NCBI GenBank assembly: GCA_963556695.1
Contig: CAUWAG010000008.1
Coordinates: 2,232,001 to 2,296,000 of the forward strand
From: Anthostomella pinea
Lineage: Eukaryota > Ascomycota > Sordariomycetes > Xylariales > Xylariaceae
DNA length: 64,000 nt
Reading direction: 5' to 3'
The position numbers and the translations under genes are program-made. Positions within the stretch are counted from its first letter, which is position 1. Every line of letters starts with the position of its first letter. This document shows, piece by piece, positions 44,350 through 53,711 of this stretch. The notes under the pieces are model-generated. The model saw only the letters and a program-made list of their open reading frames with translations, had not been told where the DNA came from and ran no database searches.

Positions 44350-47300
44350 ATGACAGCAGGACCGCAGGACCGGCAGGATGCCACTCTCGCGGTTGAGATG
44401 GAGGCGCAGGAAGTGATGCCGGTCAGAGATGTGCCGATCCACAGACCAGAGGAACGGCAGTCTACGAGTGAGCGGTCGCTGAAAAGCGAGGATGCGACCG
44501 AGGATGCGACCGAGGATGGATATCTGAAGGAATTCATTCCCGCCGCTTACTCTCACTGGGACCCGGAGCCAGGCTTCGCGCATATCGACGGCGACATCAG
44601 CGGCCGTGGCTACAACGACACGACTGTCGACGTGATCGCCGTGCCATGCATTGGCGCTTCTCCGGTCGATACCTGGGCACGAGACCCCCTGAGCGAGGGT
44701 TACTTCGGGTTCCCTGTGGCGACCGAACTCGACAAGTATTCCACCGTCAAGGAGCTGCCCGGAAGCAGCCTACTCTCGCCAACCATTGACCGCGTTCTGC
44801 CCAAGGCCAGTCACACCTGGATCAGACAGGGCATTCGCAAAGAAGTCAACACTGCCCGGGTCATGCTGTACAGACACCGCGAACTCACCGAGGGCATGAC
44901 GCTTGAACAGGCAGCTGACGATCTGCTGGGACAACTCGCAAAGATGCGCGCTGGCCTGACGAAGTCGCGGCCCATCTTCTTTGTGTGTCACAGCATCGGA
45001 GGCCTAGTCGTCAAGTCAGCCATGGTCAAAGCTAGCCAGAAGGAGGAGCTGAAGCCTCTGGTGTTTGATTGTCATGGCATGGCTTTCTTTGGTAAGATCA
45101 CTTTCACATAAGGGCATGTTCCATACACTAGTTAACTGACAGGACAGGCACGCCTCACCGGGGATCCAGCTACCTGTCCATGCCAAACCTCCGCGAGAGC
45201 ATCCAGCATCTACTCTATCTGCAGAGCCCCTTACCAAGATCCATTACCGACGAGCTACGGCTGGGCTATAAACCCCTGTTGCGATTACACGAGCAGTTCA
45301 TGGATATCGCCAGTGAGCTCAGAATTTGGACCTTCTACGAAATGATTGACTCCCAACTGTCGGGCCTGGGCACTTCTGACTTTGACGAGGTTCACTTCAG
45401 TGCTCCTATCACTTCCATCAAGTCCTGTTTGATCGGAACCAGAGCGGAGCAGGCGTTGTCACTAGAGAGCGACCATGCCCACTGCGCCTCTTTCGGGCCG
45501 CTCAACATACGGATGATGCACTCTTTCCTTGCTGATCTGGGGCAGGCGGTTCGTAAGGCCGAGTCTCTAAGCGCGAACTTCATCCATACGCCGCTGCGAC
45601 TCCCAAGCAAAGTCAAGCTTGAGTTGATTGGGTTCTACGAAGATCCCGATAGCGAGACGAGCCAAGATCTTAGACTTTACGTGACGAGGCACTATCTGGA
45701 TGAGTTCCTTGACAAAGGACCAGAGAGCTGTCTTCGAGAACGATTAAACACCGTAGCAGCGGAACCTCGAAGGGGAACTCTGCCTCCATCACGGCGCCTC
45801 ACAACGAACCCTTCCAGGATGTCCGGTGCTCTGGGGATCATGCAAGAATTTGGCCAAAGGTTCCTGGGCTCGGCTCGACCCGACGACTCATCGAAAGGCC
45901 CTGGGCAGGAGACAGCGGACGCCGGCTCGCCAGAGATTGTAGTGACAAGCCACGCACGGCGACCTTCAGTGGCTGGCGCAGCAACAGAACCGTTGCCTAA
46001 CACTACCCCAAGACGAAGCCCAGGTCTGACTGTGCCTTCCTTGTCGACGCCGGGATTTGGACGACCATCCAGTCGAAGTAGCAGCGTCGGGACTGACAGC
46101 GAAGGTACAGGGAGAACTCTCTCAGAGCCTCTGGGAACTGATATCTCCCCAAAGGAGGGTGGTAGAGCGCCACAGATTGGGCCTGCGAATTCACATGATG
46201 TGATGCCGGGTATAGACGAGAGAGACCACATATCGGAGAGAAAAAGTCGACGCGATCGCATGAGTCGTGCATCCGCTTTGCAAGACCTGACCGCTGGATT
46301 CTCCAGGCCGGATCCGACCAAGAGGAGATTCATGTGGATTCATCTACCGTTCAACAATCCTCACTGGGTGAAGGTAGGGGCACTTCTTCAAGTAGTGAAT
46401 GCAAATTGGCAAGCTGACCTATTCACCAGAGCATTTTCGGAAAGCTTTCCGAGACCCAGAACCGAAGCTATTCGAAGCTTCTGAGCAACGACTACTGGGC
46501 TAGCAAGCACGTTCAAGGGAGGCATTCCAACTTACACGGCTCGTACGTAAAACCAGGTTGCGCGTTTGTCCCCGCAGAAGCCAGTAAGGAATCCTAGCGC
46601 CGTTATACGTATAGTCATCAAGACTAATGTATCTGCCCTCAGACTCACCCCGTCCATCATCCTCAGGAAGAAATGGAAGAAGCACCAGCCCAAGCATATA
46701 TCCGTCCCACTTGTACTTGTACCTCCCGTACTTGCACTACGATACTTATGTTAATATTGTGAGGCGTCGTAGCATTGTCACGAGGCGGATGAAGCATGGC
46801 AGGGCAAGGCCTGTTCCCAAAGACATCAGTCAGCTCGAGTCGCTCGAGTGTCGAGTAATATGGGAATTTATTGGCCATGATCCACCACTCCACACACGAA
46901 GAACGCTAGATGAGTATGGCTACCCGTCATTACGGGATACCTATGCCAGGGACGATGATCAAATGTTGTACAAGCTTACAAAAGAGAGGTTGACGATGCA
47001 GTCCAACCGCAAGCGGGACATGTACCATCCTGGCGGCGAATCTTTCAGTGCTGTTTCGCCAGCTAGTCGATTCAGGTCGATTGCGGATACGCTCTTGAAG
47101 TCTGATGCGGCCAGTCGTGCAGATGACACAGAGCCGGAGCTAGAAGATGATATCATCGATGGTAAAGTGCTCATGGTAGACCAGTTGTGGTTGTGGGCCG
47201 TTGATGCAAGTAAGTCGACAAATGATCCCCTCGACTTAATCGACCACTGACAGCCTCCAGCGACTTTGATGACGTTCTTCCCAAAACGAGAATCCCAGCC

Positions 47301-48670
47301 GACAGAAGGTCCTCTTTTTCAACAAGCGGACCTCAGAAATAGTGTCTATAATGAGCTCAACGGAGATCTGACTGGACGCTGCAATAACGCGTATGACTTG
47401 GCAGCTTTCATCACCCTTCACGCGGTCACTGTTCTCCTCGACCGAAGCTCCCATCCCGATCTCGAAATCTTTCGCATCTTCGAGGAAGCCCTGGGGATAT
47501 TGGTATGTGCCCAACCTCCCCTTCTCTAGGAGCTCAAGTGCTAAGTGTTTCATAGACCGAGAAGATGACCTCGTCACTCAAACGATTCCGAATGCAGACT
47601 TACAGGGATAATATTCCCAGTGAGTCAGACTCGGACGAAGGGGACGACAACAAGTCGTCAACCATCAAGAAGAGACACAAAAGAGAGCTGCAACGAGCCG
47701 AAAGACAGAACCGCGAAAACACATCGGCGCTGCTCGAGCTTCGCGACATGGAGGACGAACTCAGCACATTGAAGATCCTGTTCTCTGAACAGCAGGCCAC
47801 GATTGAGGTCATGAAGATGAACTACGAGAAGCCGGAGCTTCAGACGAACACGGAGTGCGGTCGTGCATTCCTCAAAGAGGCGCTGAAGAGGCTGAAAGAA
47901 TACCAGAAACAAGCGCATGACATGATCGAGCGCGTAGATACCACAAGGAAAGATGTGAGGACCTTTGCGAGACCCAATAGGTAACAACACCGCTAACAAG
48001 CCCCCGCAGTATGAGAAACTCCAGGAGATGATCCAGCGCCAAGCCCAAGTCGACGAAGTGCGCTGGTCGAGATTACAGACGGAACTCGCGAGCTCCCAGA
48101 ACCTCTCGGTCATGATCTTCACCACGTTCACCGTTATTTTCCTGCCCCTGAGTTTCTTCACCAGTCTCTTCGGCATGAACACGCAGGAATGGGGAGGCCC
48201 TGACGAGAACAACTTCGTCAGCCTTGGGGTCATTGGAGCAATCGCCCGTACGTGCATTGCTGTAACAAGCCAGATACACTGGATATATCAACTAACAGTG
48301 ACCTACTGTAGTCCCAGCCTCGGCCTTCCTCGTCGGCACAGCGCTCATCGCCGCCTTCAGCAGCCGCATCCAAGCCGTCTTCAAAGCCATCTTCCGCATA
48401 TACCGCTCGGGCGTCACACACTTGACGCACGAGCTATCCAAGCTGAAACCAAAGGCATCGAAAGAATCCAAAGAGAGGCGCAAGGAGATGAAGGCGATGC
48501 GGGAGCAGCGGCGGCAGCGTAAACGAGAGCGCGGCTACGACTTCTGGGAGACGTTACGAGCGGACCGGCGCCCCGAGTACGAGATCCCAGATATGAATCG
48601 GAAGGGGGCTACGAAGAGGAGGCTGGCGGGACGTGGGACGTGGAGGAAGATGGTGAAGGATGGCTATTGA
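44350..48670 (+). CDS. SesB-like alpha/beta-hydrolase fused to a CorA-like membrane module, 1,308 aa
   Basis: Eight exons: 44350-45091, 45148-46373, 46430-46583, 46643-47209, 47261-47502, 47556-47954, 48010-48247, 48312-48670; the sum is 1,309 codons including stop and all introns are GT-AG of 51-64 bp. Residues about 95-350 form a lipase/esterase-like hydrolase: VDVIAVPCIGASPVDTWARD, nucleophile elbow FVCHSIGGLVVKSA (S215), then MAFFGTPHRGSSYLSM, as in the SesB domain of fungal NLR proteins. A Ser/Pro-rich linker (about 460-640) follows. From RRFMWIHLPFNNPHWVK the sequence has fungal CorA-like marks: RHSNLHGSYVKPGCAFVP, YLYLPYLHYDTY, QLWLWAVDATTLMTFFPKR, a coiled-coil-like helix, then two membrane segments with GMN at 1165-1167 ending the first. 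The C-terminus is strongly basic. Substrate and transported ion are unknown. Confidence 0.88.
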
Positions 48671-49183
48671 TGGATGTGGTGGTTTGTAAGCGTGATCATG
48701 ATACCCGATGGCGTTCTCGTTGTCCTATTAGTCCAGCAACTTGTGTTGACTTGGGCGTCCCCATATCCCCAAATGAAAAATAGTAATTTTTCGGTAAAAA
48801 TTTTATGTAGAGTTGCATATTGATTTTTGCTAACGGTGAAATCTTATACGTTTTCTTAATGCGGAAAATACAACTAAAGTTCGTAAAAATGATAGCATTG
48901 AAGGCTTCGATCTGTAAGTCAGTACTTGAATACAATACATTTGACGTTTACCTCGCTCCTGAAGTATAGAGCTATGTCTGGTCATACTTAGGACATCTGC
49001 ACTCACTTAGTGGCGGGTTGAAGCTGCCCGAATGGGGGTGACAACTAGGCCGAACGACCACAGCTCAACCGTCGTTCCACGCCGCTGCATACTGATGTCA
49101 TCGCTCGTCACATCATCACACATAGAACCGCCCATTATTACTCACATCCATCACGGTCAGCAAACCGAAAACAACTTCTACGA
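48671..49183. other. Intergenic, fusion gene to GST
   Basis: About 0.5 kb, AT-rich at 48770-48910. No gene seen. Confidence 0.5.
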
Positions 49184-50083
49184 ATGCACCGACTGTTTCG
49201 ACCTTACACCAAAGTCCCGTTGCAGAAGGTAGCAAGAATGGCGACCGTGGATACATCCATTCCTCCCAAGACCACCGGCGCCGCAGCCAAACTAGCAGCG
49301 GCGCACGAGGCCGAACATCCGCTCAAGCTGTACGGCGGCTGGTTCTGCCCCTTTGTGCAACGCAGCTGGATCGTTCTGCACGAAAAGAAGATTCCGCACC
49401 AGTACGTGGAAATCAACCCATACAAGAAGGCCGCCGACTTCCTCGCGCTGAACCCGCGGGGCCTGGTGCCGACGCTGGCCGTGCCCGTGGGCGACCAAGG
49501 CAAGACCCAGAAGCCGCTGTACGAGAGCAGCGTCATCTGCGAGTATTTGGATGAGGCATACTCGGACGAGAGCAAGTACGGCCCTGACCTGCTGCCCAAG
49601 GACCCGTACGAGCGCGCGCGGTGCCGACTCTGGATCGACCATATCAGCAACAAGATCATCGCCGGCTTCTACCGGTTCATTCAGCACACGCCCGAGAAGG
49701 ACTACAGCATCGGAGAGGCGCGGACGAATTTTTTGACGCAAATCAAGACGCTAGCCAAGGAAATGGACGACAGCGGGCCGTGGTTCCTGGGCGAGACCTT
49801 CGGCCTGGTCGACATCATGCTGGCGCCGTGGGCGATGCGATTGTTCCTCATTGACCACTACAAACCGGGTGGCGTGGGTGTCCCTGCTGAGGGTCAAGGT
49901 GGCGAGGATGAGAAGCTCTGGGCTCGGTGGCGAAAGTGGTTTGATGCTATTGTTGCACGACAGAGTGTCAAGGAGACTTGGAGTGACGACGCGCTGTATA
50001 TCCAGGCTTACAAGCGGTATGCGGAGGATACCACGAATTCTGAAGTTGGTCAGGCTACGAGGAAAGGGCAGAAACTTCCGTGA
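49184..50083 (+). CDS. Omega-class glutathione S-transferase, 281 or 299 aa
   Basis: Cytosolic-type GST with thioltransferase/dehydroascorbate-reductase chemistry. Single exon. The main start is likely ATG 49238 (MATVDTSIPP, 281 aa); an in-frame ATG at 49184 adds 18 residues (MHRLFRPYTKVPLQKVAR) with five basic and no acidic residues, which fits a mitochondrial presequence. The thioredoxin-like domain has the omega-class Cys in GGWFCPFVQR (C37 of the short form) and LVPTLAVP with cis-Pro; YESSVICEYLDE is the glutathione contact. The all-alpha domain contains DIMLAPWAMR. Length and motifs are complete. Confidence 0.9.
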   Translation: MHRLFRPYTKVPLQKVARMATVDTSIPPKTTGAAAKLAAAHEAEHPLKLYGGWFCPFVQRSWIVLHEKKIPHQYVEINPYKKAADFLALNPRGLVPTLAVPVGDQGKTQKPLYESSVICEYLDEAYSDESKYGPDLLPKDPYERARCRLWIDHISNKIIAGFYRFIQHTPEKDYSIGEARTNFLTQIKTLAKEMDDSGPWFLGETFGLVDIMLAPWAMRLFLIDHYKPGGVGVPAEGQGGEDEKLWARWRKWFDAIVARQSVKETWSDDALYIQAYKRYAEDTTNSEVGQATRKGQKLP

Positions 50084-51521
50084 GAAGGGGTGTTTCGATA
50101 CCTTGGCATTCGGGGGTGGAAGGATGAGTGGGCAATCCAGCAAGATCTGGTGTTAGAGCTTCTACTGAGTAGATGCTGCAGGAGCAGGGGAGCTTGCAAC
50201 CCGTTGCAGAACTTTCCAATACTCGCCTTTTGCTAATCAAACACGATCCTTCGCTCAAGTCCGGTCGTGCTTCAGACGATATTCCTCCTGTTTCCTGACA
50301 CAAAACGCTGTTTAACACAGTTGTTTGTGAGTGACAGCTCACTTCCTTGGGAGACTCCAGAGCTTGTCGGCATTGCACGACAGCGTATTGTACACCGTCA
50401 CAAACAAGAAAGGCCGCACCAGCAAAGTCCAATGACGATGTCCAAGTGACGATGTTCAATCTTAGTTGAGCCCCTATTGTCCACGGGGCCGCCCCTGAGC
50501 TTTTCGCGGGGGGTCGCCCCTTGGACCACAGCCCTCGGCCACCCCACCCAACAAGGATCATACCAAAACATCTCAAGTTTCATGTTGCCAACGTCTTCAA
50601 TGCGTCGGCTCTTCTCTTCGACCAATATGAGCTATAATCCTCGATATCGATTTACTTGTTCCGTCTGAAGTCGATCACAAAATTTTGTTCTGACCTGTTG
50701 GCTTCTAGAACATGCCCAGGTCTAGGCCGCGTTCCCCCTGCGCTGCCCATGAACATGCTGGTCAAGTGGTGTTCAAATGCTTCAGCAGAGTCATATTACT
50801 CTTTCTACGATCTCCAAGTACAGCGATGATTTCGAGTTCTCTAAGCATGACGGTTTGTCGACCCGGCAGTATTCTCTCGACCTTGCGCACGTGGCCTTTG
50901 CTAGAACAAGAACAGACAGTCGATGCTCTTGTTTCTAGGAGACCACCGGGATCTTGGTCTCATCTCAAGGCTGCCTGCTTCGCAGCTTCATCAGCTCCGG
51001 GCCGTTATTCGCTTGTTGCTGATGAAGCTGCATTGCTTCTGTGCCCGCGTGTGGCTTGCTTCAGAGTACAGTCTGCAGACGGAGCCGAGCCTTGGATGTC
51101 TAACCTAGGATTCGAACGTTGTTTGGTCCCCTGAATGCGCCCGCCAAGCAGCCGGAAACCAAGCACTCAGCCAGTCTCTGCTCTCCCGGGCCACGTATAG
51201 GACTATTTCCGTCCCAGGTGACAGGACAGGCATTAGGTTTTGACGGCGACCTGATCATGTACTCAATGCGTGACATCCCTTCATCGAATCAGTAGACTCA
51301 TCTTGGGGGCCTCTTGGGGTGTCGCCACAGTGGCTCAGCCCATGCTTTCTTACAGCTTGGCTGGGGTCCTTTCCTTGATGCTATATATTCATCCCCATCC
51401 TGTCTTGCGGGTTTTGCCTTGTGTCTTGCTTCGTTTCTTCGCTCCAACTAGACACTTTCGTTAAACATATTCACAATAGACAGCTTTCATTTCACATAGG
51501 ACGAGTCCCAAACTAGTCACC
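50084..51521. other. Intergenic, GST to HsbA gene
   Basis: About 1.4 kb with only weak open frames. A GC-rich stretch with GGGGCCGCCCC and GGGGTCGCCCC lies at about 50480-50520. No gene supported. Confidence 0.5.
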
Positions 51522-52484
51522 ATGAATACCTCAACCTTCCTTCCCGCCTTCACGCTGGCACTTACCACACTCGCTGAGCCGGCCCAGTTCGAGCCCCCAA
51601 CCAAGGTCTCGAGACATTGCCACAGTCACATCAGTCATCGCCCAGATCTCAGATGCCATGGTCAAGCTCGACACATCGGTCAAGGCCTTCGAGAGCGACA
51701 CAACCCAAGTGCAAGCAGACACGCAAAACCTCGTCACCACCATCGACTCAGGTGTGACCACGCTCGCGGGATCCGGAAACCTAACCCTAACCGACACCCT
51801 CGGCCTGCAGGACGTCGTGGCCTCGCTCAGCACCATCGGCCAGACCCTGATCACGGATATCGAAAGCAAGAAGTCCCAGTTCGAGGCGGCTGGCCTCTGC
51901 ACCGGTCTCGAGTCCAGAAACACAGCCGTGGCCACCTCAGCCCAGGCGCTGGTCGATGCTGTCGTCCAACAAGTTCCCGCTGAGGTGCAGGAGCTGGCTA
52001 AGCAGCTCTCCAGTGGACTCACGGACGCCCTGGCAAAGGGGGCGGCTGCTTTGGGTCCCGATAGCTGCCAGAACTCTGGTAGTGCCACAGCCTCCGCGAC
52101 CTCTCTCGGGAGCGTCATCGCCGTTTCATCTGCAAAGGCCGTCATAGCCAGCTCGTCTGCGGCGGCTCTCATCCAAACCTCATCTGCAGTAGCCATCGCT
52201 ACCAACGTCGCCACCGTCACCGTCACGGCGCCGTGCGTCTGCGTAGGCACTTCGAAGACGAGCGCGATACCATCCTGACTACGAGCGCGATTCCCATCCT
52301 CACCACAAGTGCCATTGCAGTCGTTACCCCGCCCTTCGCGGCGAACTCGACGTTCGCTACTCCCACCGCGACCGGGGCGCTGACGACGGGGACTTTTGTG
52401 ACTATACCCAGCGGAGCTGCTGTGGCGAATGGTGTCGGTTCCGTCGGTGTCATGGCTGGCCTGGCTGCTGCGTTGTTCCTGTAG
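51522..52484 (+). pseudogene. HsbA-type cell-wall/secreted protein with N-terminal frameshift
   Basis: Hydrophobic-surface-binding (galactomannoprotein-like) family, thought to help the fungus attach enzymes to waxy surfaces. ATG 51522 gives a signal peptide (MNTSTFLPAFTLALTTLAEP). The conserved start RDIATVTSVIAQISDAM, next to it at 51610, is in another frame; there is no room for a normal intron, only a 40-bp GT..AG candidate (51606-51645) that would delete the conserved block. The HsbA domain runs to DSCQNSG, then a Ser/Ala-rich tail. A likely second intron (52233-52285, GTGCGT..CTGAC..GAG) joins it to a C-terminus ending GVMAGLAAALFL, a GPI-anchor-like signal. The frameshift is either real or a sequence error. 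Confidence 0.75.
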
Positions 52485-53054
52485 GGAATTTGGCTCTGTT
52501 TTCTTTTCGTTCATGGTGAAACTGGTGGTTCGGGATTTGGGCTGGGCTCGGCTTGTGATACCTAAAGCTGGTTCTTTTTCTCTTCTTTTATATTATGATC
52601 ATTCTCCGCGCTTCCGTGCCGAGGCAGGAGTACCAGCTGTGGTGTCATGTATATAGTCTTTACAGATGTTAGACCGTATAAATGAGAGTTTTACTTATCA
52701 CGCCCGGTCATGAGGAGACACGCTCTGAAGCTAATCTCGTCGGACGACGTTGAGAACTCTGCTTTGAATGACGGGCTGTGCTACGTAAGTAACTCCAGCT
52801 ACTACAACCGAGGTGAAGTAGTATAATGCTTCAAGGTCTAGATATTGCAGCAAGTTGATATTCGAGTGCTTATTTGTCTCCATTCACCCCAGCTAACTCC
52901 CTATACTCACTGACGCCAGTGTCTTTGGCCTTTCCCAGAAGCACACCCCGAGATTAGTATGTTGCTGCGCATCCTGGCACTTCGGGAGTAGGGGTCGGGC
53001 AAGGCGGCGGGGTGTATGTGACACGCTCGCCTATATCATGACATCTGTGAAGGA
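52485..53054. other. Convergent 3' region
   Basis: 570 bp between the HsbA gene and the small secreted protein; nothing recognised. Confidence 0.5.
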
Positions 53055-53711
53055 TCAGCCAATCTTCTTCGCCAGAGACAGTATCGTCGTGACATACCCT
53101 CCGTAACCCAGCGTAGTCGTCGGCGTGGATGAGCCGCAGGGCTTAAAATAGTCCTCGCATATGGTCCCCGTGCTGGTGAAGGTGGGGGTGGTGGTTGAGG
53201 AAGTCACTGGACAAGGTGGCGCCGTGGGCTTCGAGTGGGTGCTGCATACGGGGTAGCATCCTCCATATGGGATACCTACGCAGGCTCCAGGTCAGGGAGG
53301 TTCGGTGAAGGAGGCTCAGAGAGCGAGAGGTATGTCTCCTGTTGCAGAAGTGCAGGGGCACCAAAGATAAAGCCCTCTGAGCGATCCGAGAACAGTCGGG
53401 TGCAACGTACCACAGTCGTTCACTGCATCAATACAGAGTGTAGCGCAGTGGGTCGACGAAGGGCAGGGTGGCTTGGAAGGCAGCTCTTCGGTGCATCTAT
53501 CGATGCAGCCACCATACGTCATTCCTATTCGGCTTGTCAGTGGTACTCCCATGGTAACACCTAGAGTATGGGCAGGTGTCTGTGCAATGTATGACTGACC
53601 ACACTCGTTGATCCCCTCAATACAGAATGTACCGGGACAGCCAGACATTTCGTCGGCAGGGCGAGCGGCAGCAACAGCTGCGATCGCCAGGATGCAAAGG
53701 TTGAACAGCAT
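53055..53711 (-). CDS. Small secreted cysteine-repeat protein, 148 aa
   Basis: No named family; effector-like features. Three exons: 53711-53600, 53524-53411, 53275-53055, with introns of 75 and 135 bp. Signal peptide MLFNLCILAIAAVAAARP. Two copies of one motif follow: CIEGINECGMTYGGCIDRC and CIDAVNDCGIPYGGCYPVC, each followed by KP..PCP, then a degenerate third (ICEDYFKPCG..LGYGG). Each exon carries about one repeat and both introns split the Gly after NxC, so the repeat probably spread by exon duplication. Intron 1 is a stop-free multiple of three. The Cys spacing suggests disulfide-linked modules. Confidence 0.78.

Noticed and set aside
45692..46333. 213-codon minus-strand frame
   Set aside because: Antisense to the Ser/Pro-rich linker of the hydrolase-CorA gene.
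44350..48670. Split into a hydrolase gene (to 46484) and a separate CorA gene
   Set aside because: The stop at 46484 lies in an intron reading. Splicing 46374-46429 restores frame into RHSNLHGSYVKPGCAFVP, and RRFMWIHLPFNNP just before it already belongs to the CorA-like family, so one gene fits better.
50480..50530. GC-rich GGGGCCGCCCC / GGGGTCGCCCC pair
   Set aside because: Considered as a terminator or attachment-like hairpin; the two units are mainly direct repeats of a self-complementary motif in a promoterless intergenic region, with no context supporting a role.
51085..51130. Box-B-like GTTCGAATCC on the minus strand
   Set aside because: The flanking bases do not form a T stem and no A box lies at the right distance.
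51531..52514. 327-codon open frame on the minus strand
   Set aside because: Antisense to the HsbA gene; it reads as Ser/Ala/Thr codons reversed, without start context or domains.
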